Source: Francisella persica ATCC VR-331 (GTDB lineage Bacteria > Pseudomonadota > Gammaproteobacteria > Francisellales > Francisellaceae). From it: a stretch of 64,000 nt of DNA. The stretch covers positions 744,001 through 808,000 of the forward strand of contig NZ_CP013022.1 in the NCBI RefSeq assembly GCF_001653955.1, in the 5' to 3' direction. A program made the translations under genes and the position numbers. This document shows, one piece after another, positions 53,646-64,000 of the stretch; the stretch's first letter is position 1; each line of letters begins with the position of its first letter. The notes beneath the pieces are model-generated. The model did no database searches. It was given only the letters and a program-made list of their open reading frames with translations, and was not told the DNA's origin.

Positions 53646-54536
53646 ATGAAAGGAATAATATTAGCTGGTGGTAGTGGTACTAGGCTATATCCAATTACAA
53701 AAGGCGTAAGTAAGCAACTAACACCTATATACGATAAGCCACTTATATATTACCCTCTGTCTGTGTTGATGCTAGCAGGATTAAGGGATATCTTAGTAAT
53801 TACAACAGAACAAGACCAACCTAGTTTTAAAAATCTTTTAGGAGATGGTTCTGATTTAGGTATTAATCTTAAATATATAGTACAGCCTTGTCCTGATGGA
53901 CTTGCTCAAGCTTTTATATTAGCAGAAGAGTTTTTGGAAGGTGATTCAGCTTGTCTTGTGCTAGGTGATAATATTTTTTATGGGCATGGTTTACCAAAAA
54001 TGTTCGCTAAAAGTATTCAAGATGTAGAAAAAGAGAATTGTGCTAGCATCTTTGGTTATTATGTAGATGATCCTGAAAGATATGGAGTTGCTGATTTTGA
54101 TGCAGAAGGAAGTGTTGTAAGTATCGAAGAAAAACCAAAAAAACCAAAATCCAATTATGCAGTCGTAGGGCTATATTTCTATCCTAATGATGTTGTGGAG
54201 AAAGCTAAGCAGGTACAGCCATCAGAGAGAGGAGAGCTAGAGATTTCAACGCTTAATCAGATGTATTTGGATGAAGTACGCCTAAAAGTTAAGACTATGG
54301 GTAGAGGGTATGCATGGTTAGACACTGGTACGCATGAAAGTATGCTTGCTGCTAGTAATTTCATTCAAACTATAGAAGATAGACAAGGATTAAAAGTTGC
54401 ATGCCTTGAAGAAATTGCTTATGAAATGGGCTATATTTCTAAAGAACAGCTTCTAAAGTTAGCACAGCCATTGAAGAAAAATCAATATGGTCAATATTTG
54501 ATCAAAAGAGCTAAAGAAAGAGTGGTGCCACGATGA
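53646..54536 (+). CDS. rmlA: Glucose-1-phosphate thymidylyltransferase RmlA
   Basis: First step of dTDP-L-rhamnose synthesis. The 296 residues contain [49 protein letters not shown] and [11 protein letters not shown], with catalytic Asp/Lys residues in place. AGGATAATTT precedes the ATG. The stop overlaps the rmlC start by 4 bases. Confidence 0.96.
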   Translation: MKGIILAGGSGTRLYPITKGVSKQLTPIYDKPLIYYPLSVLMLAGLRDILVITTEQDQPSFKNLLGDGSDLGINLKYIVQPCPDGLAQAFILAEEFLEGDSACLVLGDNIFYGHGLPKMFAKSIQDVEKENCASIFGYYVDDPERYGVADFDAEGSVVSIEEKPKKPKSNYAVVGLYFYPNDVVEKAKQVQPSERGELEISTLNQMYLDEVRLKVKTMGRGYAWLDTGTHESMLAASNFIQTIEDRQGLKVACLEEIAYEMGYISKEQLLKLAQPLKKNQYGQYLIKRAKERVVPR

Positions 54537-55105
54537 AATTTACTCGTGCAGATATTGAGGATGTTATCATCTGTGAACCGGCTGTACATGGCGATCACAG
54601 GGGATACTTTGTTGAAACTTTTCGCGAAGATAAACTGTTTGATTTCTTAGGTTATAATATTAATTTTTGCCAGGATAATGAGTCAAAAAGTTCTTATGGT
54701 GTGCTTAGAGGATTGCATTATCAACTGCCACCTCATTCACAGACAAAGCTCGTAAGAGTTATACAAGGTAGTGTACTTGATGTTGCTGTGGATATTCGTA
54801 ATGGTAGTCCTACATTTGGTCAGTATGTTGCTGTAGAGCTAAGTGCTGAGAATAAAAAGCAGGTACTAGTCCCTAGAGGTTTCGCTCATGGTTTTGTTGT
54901 TTTAGAGGATGATACTATATTTGCTTATAAGGTTGATAGCTACTATTCGCCTGATTGTGATAGAGGGATAGCTTTTGATGATAATTATATTGCTATAGAT
55001 TGGCAAGTACCATCATCTGAACTGAAACTTTCTGTAAAAGATAAGGTTCAGCCAAAACTAGCTCAAGCAAGCGATTTGTTTGAATATGGTGCGAATTATT
55101 ATTAA
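54533..55105 (+). CDS. rmlC: dTDP-4-dehydrorhamnose 3,5-epimerase RmlC
   Basis: Cupin-fold epimerase of 190 residues, full length. Seen: [36 protein letters not shown] with the catalytic His, [19 protein letters not shown], and [17 protein letters not shown] overlaps the rmlA stop (ATGA). Confidence 0.95.
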   Translation: MKFTRADIEDVIICEPAVHGDHRGYFVETFREDKLFDFLGYNINFCQDNESKSSYGVLRGLHYQLPPHSQTKLVRVIQGSVLDVAVDIRNGSPTFGQYVAVELSAENKKQVLVPRGFAHGFVVLEDDTIFAYKVDSYYSPDCDRGIAFDDNYIAIDWQVPSSELKLSVKDKVQPKLAQASDLFEYGANYY

Positions 55106-55115
55106 TTTTTTTTTT

Positions 55116-55168
55116 AATTGGTGATTAGTTATTAGTACCAATTAACTAGTGCACTACTAGCTAATAAC
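55116..55168. repeat. Nested inverted repeats between rmlC and rmlD
   Basis: Three overlapping symmetries lie in the 88-base gap: AATTGGT (55116-55122) with ACCAATT (55137-55143), GTTATTAG (55128-55135) with CTAATAAC (55161-55168), and the perfect palindrome TAGTGCACTA (55147-55156). The first two arms overlap, so alternative RNA folds are possible. No poly-U tail follows. Confidence 0.5.
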
Positions 55169-55193
55169 ATAATAACTGTAAAAATAAGAATAT

Positions 55194-56072
55194 ATGAGAA
55201 TATTAGTAACAGGTAGTAGTGGCCAACTTGGATCCGAATTAAAAGAATTAGTTCAAAATTCAAAATTCAAAATTCAAAATTACATATTTGTGTTCACGGA
55301 TAGTAAGTTATTGGATATTACTAATCATGAAGCGATTGAGAAGTTTATAAAAGACAATAATATAAAAATTATTATTAATTGTGCTGCTTATACAGCTGTC
55401 GATAAGGCAGAGTCTAATATGGAAATGGCTGATAAGATAAATCATTTAGCAGTTGTAAATATATCTAGAATTGCTAAAAACTACAATATTAAGCTTATAC
55501 ATATATCTACGGATTATGTTTTCAATGGTGAGAACTTTAAACCATATATAGAGACAGATACTACGAATCCACAAGGCATATATGGAGCTACTAAGTTAGC
55601 AAGTGAAAAAGCTATCCAAAGCATAAACCCAAAAAACACCATCATTATTAGAACATCTTGGGTTTATTCATACTATGGGACTAATTTCGTAAAGACAATG
55701 ATGCATTTAGGTAGTGAAAGAGAATCTTTAGGTGTAATCTTTGATCAAGTAGGTACGCCTACTTATGCTAGGGATTTGGCTAGTGCTATATTACAAATAT
55801 TGCCTAAGCTTAATAATCAAGATGTTGAAGTTTATAATTACTCCAATGAAGGTGTAGCAAGTTGGTATGATTTTGCTAGAGAGATTATGAGGATTGCAAA
55901 ATTAAACTGCAAAGTTAACCCCATTGAGACTGTAGACTATCCAACTCAGGCAAAACGCCCCCACTATAGTGTGCTTAATAAAAACAAAATAAAACAAGAT
56001 TTTGATATCACAATACCATACTGGAAAGATTCCCTACAAGATTGTATAAAGAGATTACAAAAGGATTTATGA
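55194..56072 (+). CDS. rmlD: dTDP-4-dehydrorhamnose reductase RmlD
   Basis: Final step to dTDP-L-rhamnose. The 292 residues contain LVTGSSGQLGSELKEL, NCAAYTAVDKAES, the STDYVFNG motif, [11 protein letters not shown] (YxxxK) and RTSWVYSYYGTNFVKTM. Residues about 20-30 (VQNSKFKIQNY) are encoded by four tandem TTCAAAA heptamers, an insertion relative to the usual family sequence. Gain or loss of one unit would shift the frame. The gene is intact in this sequence. Confidence 0.92.
   Translation: MRILVTGSSGQLGSELKELVQNSKFKIQNYIFVFTDSKLLDITNHEAIEKFIKDNNIKIIINCAAYTAVDKAESNMEMADKINHLAVVNISRIAKNYNIKLIHISTDYVFNGENFKPYIETDTTNPQGIYGATKLASEKAIQSINPKNTIIIRTSWVYSYYGTNFVKTMMHLGSERESLGVIFDQVGTPTYARDLASAILQILPKLNNQDVEVYNYSNEGVASWYDFAREIMRIAKLNCKVNPIETVDYPTQAKRPHYSVLNKNKIKQDFDITIPYWKDSLQDCIKRLQKDL
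55252..55281 (+). repeat. Heptanucleotide tandem repeat (TTCAAAA)4 inside rmlD
   Basis: Four perfect TTCAAAA units (55252-55279) plus two further bases, starting about codon 20 of rmlD. The 7-base unit is not a multiple of three, so slippage changes the reading frame. Confidence 0.9.
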
Positions 56073-56074
56073 AA

Positions 56075-58125
<2,051 letters not shown>

Positions 58126-58127
58126 TT

Positions 58128-59282
58128 ATGGATTTTATCCCCTATGGAAGACAAAATATATCTGCTGAAGATATAGAAGCAGTGGTAGAGGCTTTGAAGT
58201 CTGATTTTTTAACTCAAGGTCCAGCTGTGATTAGGTTTGAAGAGTCTGTTGCAAAGTATTGTAATGTTAAGTATACCTTTGCTGTAGCAAATGCAACGTG
58301 TGCATTGCATTTGGCATATTTGGCACTAGATGTTGGTAAGGGTGATGTTATCTGGATATCTCCAAATACTTTTTTATCTACCGCAAATGCTGCTTTGATT
58401 TGTGGAGCTGATGTCGATTTTGTAGATATTTGTTCAAAAACATATAATATGTCTGTTGATGCATTGGAAAAAAAACTTATAGAGGCAAAAACAATAGGAA
58501 AGCTTCCTAAGGTTGTTACTCCCGTGCATTTTGCAGGGCAGTCGTGTGATATGCAAAGGATTTATGAATTATCAAAAGAGTATGACTTTGCAATTGTGGA
58601 AGATGCTGCGCACGCTATTGGTGGTAGATATATTGATAAACCGATAGGGTCATGCCAGTACTCAGATATTACAATTTTTAGCTTTCATCCAGTCAAAATA
58701 ATTACTACAGCTGAGGGAGGGATGCTAACTACAAATTGTTATAAGTTAGCACAAAAGATCAGTTTACTACGTACACATGGTATGACTAGGGATAAGTCTT
58801 TGATGATTAATGAGGTAGAGGGGCCTTGGTACTATGAGATGATAGACCTTGGTTATAATTATCGTATTACAGATATTCAGTGTGCTTTGGGCTTATCTCA
58901 GATGTCTAGACTTGATGAGTTTGTTGCAAGGAGACATGTTGTAATGGATAAGTACAAAGAGTTGATGTCAGATTGTAAAGAAGTTATTCTTCCTCATCAG
59001 TTTGAAAAAAGCTATTCTGGGCTACATTTATTTCCAGTGGTTGTTCCAGCAAATAAGAGAAGAAAAGTTTTTGAATACTTGAGAGATAATGGTGTTGGTG
59101 TTAATGTGCATTATATTCCAGTATATCTGCAACCATTTTATCAAAAGTTAGGCTTTAAGCAGGGATATTGTAAAAATGCTGAATCATACTATTATGGTGC
59201 AATAAGTCTACCTATGTATCCTGATTTGACATGTGATCAAATTAAGTTTATCTGTGATAAACTAAGGTATGTTTTAAAATGA
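58128..59282 (+). CDS. pseC: UDP-4-amino-4,6-dideoxy-altrosamine aminotransferase PseC
   Basis: PLP enzyme of the DegT/DnrJ/EryC1 family that aminates the PseB product at C4. The 384 residues contain GRQNISAEDIEAVVEAL, FLTQGPAVIRFEESVAKYC, ANATCALHLAYLAL, EDAAHAIGGRY and the Schiff-base Lys in SFHPVKIITTAEGG. ATG 58128 is chosen (AAGGA 7 bases upstream) over GTG 58122. Ends overlap pseF by 4 bases. Confidence 0.93.
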   Translation: MDFIPYGRQNISAEDIEAVVEALKSDFLTQGPAVIRFEESVAKYCNVKYTFAVANATCALHLAYLALDVGKGDVIWISPNTFLSTANAALICGADVDFVDICSKTYNMSVDALEKKLIEAKTIGKLPKVVTPVHFAGQSCDMQRIYELSKEYDFAIVEDAAHAIGGRYIDKPIGSCQYSDITIFSFHPVKIITTAEGGMLTTNCYKLAQKISLLRTHGMTRDKSLMINEVEGPWYYEMIDLGYNYRITDIQCALGLSQMSRLDEFVARRHVVMDKYKELMSDCKEVILPHQFEKSYSGLHLFPVVVPANKRRKVFEYLRDNGVGVNVHYIPVYLQPFYQKLGFKQGYCKNAESYYYGAISLPMYPDLTCDQIKFICDKLRYVLK

Positions 59283-59977
59283 GACTTGCTGTAATACCAG
59301 CTCGTGGAAGCAGTAAAAGAATTCCTCGTAAAAATATTAAGCACTTTGATGGAAAGCCTATTATTGCTCACTCAATACAAGCACTGTTAGATTCCAAAGT
59401 ATTTGATAGGGTTATTGTATCCACAGATGATGCTGAAATTGCTGAAGTTGCTAAGCAATACAGTGCAGAGGTGCCATTTATGAGGCCAAGCAATATTTCA
59501 GACGATTTTGCAACAACTGGTGATGTGATTAAGCATGCGGTTGAATGGTATTATTCCAAAGGTGAGTGTGTTGAAACTGTATGCTGCTTATATGCGACTG
59601 CACCATTTATAAAAAGTCAAGATTTAATTGATTCTGTTGGAATTTTGGAGACAGGTGATACCGAGTGTGTATTTTCTGCAACTGAATTTAGTTATCCAAT
59701 ATTTAGATCATTTGCACTAGATCAACAGTTACGCCCAAAAATGTTTTGGCCAGAAAACTTTACAAAAAGGTCACAGGATCTACAGGTAGCCTATCATGAT
59801 GCTGGGATGTTTTATATTGCAAAACCAAGTATTTTCATTGAACAAAAACCTTTATTTTCAGATTACTCAAAAGCTTATTTAATTCCACATTACAGGGTGC
59901 AGGATATAGATACTTTAGAAGACTGGAAAAGAGTGGAATTGATGTATGGAGCATTAAAAAGTTCTGGAGAAATTTAA
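59279..59977 (+). CDS. pseF: CMP-pseudaminic acid synthetase PseF
   Basis: Last pathway step: activates pseudaminic acid with CTP. The 232 residues are of the CMP-NeuAc synthetase family: VIPARGSSKRIPRKNIKHFD at the N-terminus, VIVSTDDAEIAEVAKQY, LYATAPFI, and DAGMFYIAKPSIF. The ATG lies within the pseC end (ATGA). The stop shares a base with the next start (taatg). Confidence 0.92.
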   Translation: MRLAVIPARGSSKRIPRKNIKHFDGKPIIAHSIQALLDSKVFDRVIVSTDDAEIAEVAKQYSAEVPFMRPSNISDDFATTGDVIKHAVEWYYSKGECVETVCCLYATAPFIKSQDLIDSVGILETGDTECVFSATEFSYPIFRSFALDQQLRPKMFWPENFTKRSQDLQVAYHDAGMFYIAKPSIFIEQKPLFSDYSKAYLIPHYRVQDIDTLEDWKRVELMYGALKSSGEI

Positions 59978-61344
59978 TGAAAGTCATAATCAGAGCGGAT
60001 TCATCATCTAATATAGGTACCGGACACATTATGAGAGATCTTGTATTAGCGACTCAGTTCAGCGATGTAACCTTTGTCACGAGAGATCTACCTGGGAATA
60101 TTAATTTTAAGATTAATGATGAGGGGTATAAACTAGAGATTATTAGCGATAATAGTGTTGTAGAGTTTGAAAAAGTTGTTAATAAAATTTCTCCTGATCT
60201 AGTGGTTATAGATAATTATGATATTGATTATTTTTTCGAGAAAATTCTTAAAGACAAGTATCCTAATGTATTACTAATGGTTTTAGATGATACTTATGAA
60301 AGACATTATTGTGATATTCTTTTAAACCATAATATTGGTGCTGATGAAAAAAAGTATAAAAACTTAGTTCCTAAAAACTGTGAGCTCTGCTGTGGATCTA
60401 AATATACTCTTTTAAGACAAGAGTTTTATGACTATAAGGCAAAACCAAAACAAAAAAATCAAATTCCTAAGATATTTGTTGCAATGGGGGGAGCAGACCA
60501 TAGTAATATAAATATTTCCATTTTAGAAGTCATAGAAGAGATTGGTGGCGTATATGTAAATCTAGTAACAACAGTTGCCAATAAAAACTTAGATGAATTG
60601 AGAGAGTATTGTCGAGATAAGAAATGGATTAATTTACATATTAACTCTACTGAAATAGCAAGATTAATGCATGAAAGTAATTTCGCTATTGTAACACCAA
60701 GTGTTACGGTTAATGAAATCTATTTTATGCAATTACCACTGATAGCCATTAAAACAGCTAAAAATCAGAGTGATATTTTCGAATATTTGATTAAGAATGG
60801 TTATGATGCAGTTGATGGTCTTAATACTGGACTGTTGAAAAAGTATATAGAAAGACATAAGCAAAATGTAATTGTGGGTTATGATCTTCAAGATTTTGTA
60901 GATTTGTCACAAGATGATAGCTTAAAAATTTTATCATGGCGTAATGATCCAACCGTTCGTAATAATATGTATAATACAGAAAAAATATCTGTAGAAGATC
61001 ATTTGAAGTTTGTTAATAGCTTGTTTGCTTGTACTAATAAAAAATATTTCTTAGTTAGAGAATATGGCCATGATATTGGTGTTATTGATTTTACTCAAAT
61101 CATACATGGTGACAGTCTTCATATGGGTTTGTATGCGAAGCCGAATGTAAATGGTGCTGGCAAGATTCTAATGAATGCTGTTGTTGAATACGCTTTCAAG
61201 ATTTTAAAAGTTAAAAAAATATTTGCTGAAGTTTTTGAGTTTAATAATAGAGCCTATAACCTATATTTGAGATACGGTTTTAAAAAAATAGGCGATAAAG
61301 AAGTTAATAATAAAAAAGTAATTTGTATGGTGTTTGAAAAATGA
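59977..61344 (+). CDS. PseG-PseH fusion: UDP-sugar hydrolase and N-acetyltransferase
   Basis: Two pathway enzymes in one 455-residue chain. Residues 1 to about 300 are PseG, the glycosyltransferase-like hydrolase that removes UDP: IRADSSSNIGTGHIMRDLVL with the catalytic His, DNYDIDYFFE, LDDTYERHYCDILLNHN and VAMGGADHSNINISI. Residues about 305-455 are a GNAT acetyltransferase like PseH: LKILSWRNDPTVRNNM, HLKFVNSLFA, and a C-terminal KIFAEVFEFNNRAYNLYLRY. Most well-studied pathways have separate pseG and pseH genes. No separate pseH is seen, so the fusion completes the pathway. Confidence 0.9.
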   Translation: MKVIIRADSSSNIGTGHIMRDLVLATQFSDVTFVTRDLPGNINFKINDEGYKLEIISDNSVVEFEKVVNKISPDLVVIDNYDIDYFFEKILKDKYPNVLLMVLDDTYERHYCDILLNHNIGADEKKYKNLVPKNCELCCGSKYTLLRQEFYDYKAKPKQKNQIPKIFVAMGGADHSNINISILEVIEEIGGVYVNLVTTVANKNLDELREYCRDKKWINLHINSTEIARLMHESNFAIVTPSVTVNEIYFMQLPLIAIKTAKNQSDIFEYLIKNGYDAVDGLNTGLLKKYIERHKQNVIVGYDLQDFVDLSQDDSLKILSWRNDPTVRNNMYNTEKISVEDHLKFVNSLFACTNKKYFLVREYGHDIGVIDFTQIIHGDSLHMGLYAKPNVNGAGKILMNAVVEYAFKILKVKKIFAEVFEFNNRAYNLYLRYGFKKIGDKEVNNKKVICMVFEK

Positions 61345-62366
61345 AGATAGGTAGTTTTGATTTAAAGAGAGATGGTGTTTTTATAATTGCAGAGTTAAGT
61401 GCAAACCATGGTGGTAAAATTAAAATAGCAAAAGAATCAATTAAAGCCGCTAAAGATATTGGTGCAAATGCTATTAAACTGCAAACATATACTGCAGACA
61501 CATTAACATTAGACTGTGGCAAAGATGATTTTATAATCAAAGGTGGTACACTATGGGATTCACAGAAATTATATAATCTTTATCAAGAGGCATTTTTACC
61601 TTGGGAGTGGCATGAGGAGTTATTTAGATATGCTAGAGAGATTGGTATAGATATTTTTTCTTCGCCTTTTGATAAGGCAGCTGTTGACTTTCTAGAGCAG
61701 TTCAAACCAACCGCATACAAAATAGCATCTTTTGAGATTACTGACTATGAACTTATTAAGTATACAGCTTCAAAAGGTAAGCCAGTTATAATATCAACAG
61801 GTATAGCAACTATTGATGAGATTCAGGATGTAGTCAATATTTGTAGGGATGTTGGAAATAATAATATTGTACTTCTAAAATGTACGAGTGCATATCCAGC
61901 TAAACTAGAAGATGCAAATCTGGCAATGATTCCTAGTTTAGCCGATACTTTTGGTGTGGTAGCTGGATTTTCTGATCACACATTAGGCTCTACAGCACCT
62001 GTAGTTGCAACAACACTTGGTGCAAAAGTTATTGAGAAACACTTTATCCTTGATAAATCTATTGGTGGTGCAGACACTGACTTTTCCTTGGATAGGGATG
62101 AGTTCGCTCAAATGATAACTGAAGTAAGAAATGCTGAGAAATTGTATGGTAAAGTAGACTATACACTTACTGAGAATAAAAAGAAAAGTAGGCAGTTTGC
62201 TAGAAGCTTATATGTGGTAAAGGATATCAAGAAAGGTGAAGTTTTTACAGAAGAAAATGTTCGCAGTATAAGACCTGGATATGGAATGCATCCTAAGTAT
62301 TTAAATGATATATTGGGTAAGACTGCAGAAAGAGATTATAAATTTGGAGACAGGTTTGAAAAATGA
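61341..62366 (+). CDS. pseI: Pseudaminic acid synthase PseI
   Basis: Condenses the 2,4-diacetamido-hexose with phosphoenolpyruvate to pseudaminic acid. The 341 residues have a NeuB-like TIM barrel (FIIAELSANHGGKIKIAKES, IKLQTYTADTLTL, SSPFDKAAVDFLEQFKPTAY, KIASFEITD, GFSDHTLGSTAPV, EKHFILDKSIGGADTDFSLD) and a C-terminal antifreeze-like SAF domain (about 280-341: ARSLYVVKDIKKGEVFTEEN, IRPGYGMHP). The GGTLW(D) segment near residue 70 distinguishes PseI from NeuB. ATG overlaps the previous stop. Confidence 0.93.
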   Translation: MKIGSFDLKRDGVFIIAELSANHGGKIKIAKESIKAAKDIGANAIKLQTYTADTLTLDCGKDDFIIKGGTLWDSQKLYNLYQEAFLPWEWHEELFRYAREIGIDIFSSPFDKAAVDFLEQFKPTAYKIASFEITDYELIKYTASKGKPVIISTGIATIDEIQDVVNICRDVGNNNIVLLKCTSAYPAKLEDANLAMIPSLADTFGVVAGFSDHTLGSTAPVVATTLGAKVIEKHFILDKSIGGADTDFSLDRDEFAQMITEVRNAEKLYGKVDYTLTENKKKSRQFARSLYVVKDIKKGEVFTEENVRSIRPGYGMHPKYLNDILGKTAERDYKFGDRFEK

Positions 62367-62543
62367 ATTAAACTTAATGTGGAATATTATGTACTATTAT
62401 TTAGTAGAATGTTTTTCAATGTGATTTAAAGTTGACTAAAGTAATAGCTATGAGTTTTCTAGATAGGTATATTTTCATTAATTAGTAGTCAATATTTAGT
62501 TTATAAGTTTAAGTCATTATAAAAGTTTAATGATAGGAGATAT
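62367..62543 (+). promoter_or_regulatory. Gap between pseI and the cytidylyltransferase fusion; possible promoter
   Basis: A 177-base AT-rich gap interrupts an otherwise tightly packed operon. TTGACT at 62432-62437 could be a -35 box, but no good -10 follows at the right distance. The ribosome site for the next gene is ATAGGAGA. The break in spacing suggests the next gene is a separately acquired unit. Confidence 0.3.
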
Positions 62544-64000
62544 ATGCAGGCTTTAATTTTGGCAGCAGGAATGGGTAGTAGGCTTGGTAAGTATACAAAA
62601 GATAACACTAAGTGTATGCTCGAGATTAATGGGGAAACATTAATTAAACAAGCAATGGAAAAACTAAATAATGTGGGAATAACAAAACTCATTTTAGTTG
62701 TAGGTTATAAGAAAGATAATTTAATTGATCATGTTGGCAGTAGATATAAAAATATAAAAATAGAATATATAGAGAATCCAATTTATAGTAAGACAAATAA
62801 TATTTACTCATTATATCTTGCTAAAGACAAATTAGCCGAAGATGATACTATTCTTTTAGAGAGCGATTTGCTGTTTGAAGAAAGTATTTTGGAGAAACTA
62901 TTAAGTGATAATAGAAAATCATTAGCAGTAGTTGACAAATATAAATCATGGATGGATGGAACATCTGTAACAATTGATAATGAAGATCGTATTTTGAATT
63001 TTTTTTCTAAAAAATCATTTCGTTTTCAAGATGTGGGTAATTATTATAAAACAGTTAACATTTATAAATTTTCTAAAGATTTTTCTAATAATATATATAT
63101 TCCTTTTTTAGAAGCTTATTCTAGGGCTATGGGTGATAATGAGTATTATGAATCAGTATTAAGAGTTCTTACAGTATTAGACAGTCATGAATTGCGAGCA
63201 CTTAAGCTAGATTGTGAAAAATGGTATGAGATTGATGATGTTCAAGATAAACATAATGCTGAAGTTATTTTTGCTAAAACGCCAAAAGATAAATTAAATT
63301 TAATCCAAGAAAGATTCGGTGGATATTGGAGATTTCCTGAATTAAAAGATTTTTGCTATTTAGTGAATCCATACTTTCCAACTATTAAAATGCAAGAAGA
63401 AATAAAAGCATTTTTTTATGATTTAGCTTCTCAGTATCCATCAGGGTTAAATACTCAAAATTTACTGGCAGGTAAAATGTTTGGTATTGAGTCAGAAAAT
63501 ATATTAGTTGGCAATGGTGCTGCAGAGATAATTAAAGTAATTGGAGATGTTATCGAAGGGTCTTTTGGTATGATGTTTCCAACTTTTAATGAGTATCCAG
63601 AAAGCTTAAGCCTTGATAGAATAGTTAAGTTTATTCCAGATAACCAATCATTTGTTTACGGAATAGATGAACTAAAGTTGTTATCTGATAAGAGCGATAA
63701 TCTTATTTTAATAAACCCTGATAATCCTAGTGGACATTTTAATAGAAAAGAAGATTTAATTGAACTTATTGACTATATGAAAAAAAGTAATAAGTTATTA
63801 ATCATAGATGAATCATTTGTTGATTTTACAGATGGTGGTGAAAAAGAAACATTAATTGAACAAAACTTAATTGATAAATATGATAATCTTTTAATTATAA
63901 AAAGTATCAGTAAGAGTTATGGAGTTCCAGGGATCAGGCTAGGTGTAGTTGTATCGTCGAATACAGACCTTTTAAAAAAAATTAGAAGAGAAATTTGCAT
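62544..64000 (+). CDS. LicC/PntC-like cytidylyltransferase fused to fold-I PLP aminotransferase or decarboxylase (cut by right edge)
   Basis: The frame is open from ATG 62544 (TAGGAG 7 bases upstream) to the end, at least 485 residues. Residues 1 to about 245 are a LicC-type nucleotidyltransferase: ALILAAGMGSRLGKYTKDNT, LVVGYKKDNL, NPIYSKTNNIYSLYLAK, LLESDLLFEE and KWYEIDDVQD. From about residue 255 comes a HisC/CobD-like PLP domain: FGGYWRFPEL, ILVGNGAAEIIK, LINPDNPSGHF, IIDESFVDF and SISKSYGVPGIRLG with the Schiff-base Lys. Known: this domain pair occurs in PntC-type phosphonate tailoring proteins and in enzymes making CDP-activated amino-alcohol groups. The product here is unknown. Confidence 0.82.
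   Translation, partial: MQALILAAGMGSRLGKYTKDNTKCMLEINGETLIKQAMEKLNNVGITKLILVVGYKKDNLIDHVGSRYKNIKIEYIENPIYSKTNNIYSLYLAKDKLAEDDTILLESDLLFEESILEKLLSDNRKSLAVVDKYKSWMDGTSVTIDNEDRILNFFSKKSFRFQDVGNYYKTVNIYKFSKDFSNNIYIPFLEAYSRAMGDNEYYESVLRVLTVLDSHELRALKLDCEKWYEIDDVQDKHNAEVIFAKTPKDKLNLIQERFGGYWRFPELKDFCYLVNPYFPTIKMQEEIKAFFYDLASQYPSGLNTQNLLAGKMFGIESENILVGNGAAEIIKVIGDVIEGSFGMMFPTFNEYPESLSLDRIVKFIPDNQSFVYGIDELKLLSDKSDNLILINPDNPSGHFNRKEDLIELIDYMKKSNKLLIIDESFVDFTDGGEKETLIEQNLIDKYDNLLIIKSISKSYGVPGIRLGVVVSSNTDLLKKIRREIC

Noticed and set aside
55252-55281. Tandem TTCAAAA units considered as a CRISPR-like array or iteron
   Set aside because: Units are 7 bases without spacers and lie inside the rmlD coding frame.

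Overview
The window is AT-rich and has the gene content and order of a Francisella genome: bamA-skp-lpxD-fabZ-lpxA-lpxB, ppk2, pcs, waaA, the response regulator-lepB-rnc-truB-rnr run, monomeric icd, and a wbt-type O-antigen locus. The density of decayed genes (about a dozen) suggests a host-restricted or endosymbiotic lineage in genome reduction. The species cannot be fixed from the sequence alone.

Layout. 1-5.4 kb is the outer-membrane and lipid A operon (bamA 3' end, skp, lpxD, fabZ, lpxA, lpxB), followed by a short ZipA-like membrane protein and a strong terminator. 5.4-7.3 kb is decayed (LysR regulator remnant and an unknown gene). 7.3-12.0 kb is mostly minus strand: a CAU tRNA, ppk2, phosphatidylcholine synthase, ispA-waaA and rdgB. 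12.1-18.5 kb is plus strand: proC, then the pmrA-like regulator, lepB, rnc, truB and rnr. 18.5-21 kb is decayed and contains a broken two-component system. 21-26.2 kb holds an SH3-like periplasmic protein and a partly broken lipoprotein operon (LpoB-like, a decayed gene, CsgG-like, COG3014-like). 26.2-37 kb is largely a pseudogene field: CtlX-type hydrolase, ornithine cyclodeaminase, sugar transporter, and the fatty-acid beta-oxidation genes fadB/acbP, fadE and fadD. An intact nadV sits in the middle. 37-39.7 kb has intact arsC-like and icd genes, followed by a dead hrpA helicase.

43.7-64 kb is the surface-polysaccharide locus. It opens with wbtA, wbtB and wbtC relatives (4,6-dehydratase, initiating sugar transferase, epimerase), with a reversed two-gene Gtr-type glycosylation cassette between wbtA and wbtB. 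Complete precursor pathways follow: GDP-mannose to GDP-fucose (manC, gmd, fcl), dTDP-L-rhamnose (rmlACDB), and CMP-pseudaminic acid (pseB, pseC, pseF, a pseG-pseH fusion, pseI). The right edge cuts a gene that fuses a LicC/PntC-like cytidylyltransferase to a PLP-dependent aminotransferase or decarboxylase, which points to a CDP-activated amine or phosphonate decoration. Apart from the initiating transferase and the Gtr cassette, no glycosyltransferase, Wzx or Wzy is seen, so these should lie to the right.

Most unusual points: the cytidylyltransferase-PLP fusion beside a pseudaminic acid pathway, the PseG-PseH fusion, a heptanucleotide repeat inside rmlD that could switch the frame, a 23-base duplication at the rmlB/pseB junction, the Gtr cassette inside the wbt locus, and the loss of the beta-oxidation block.
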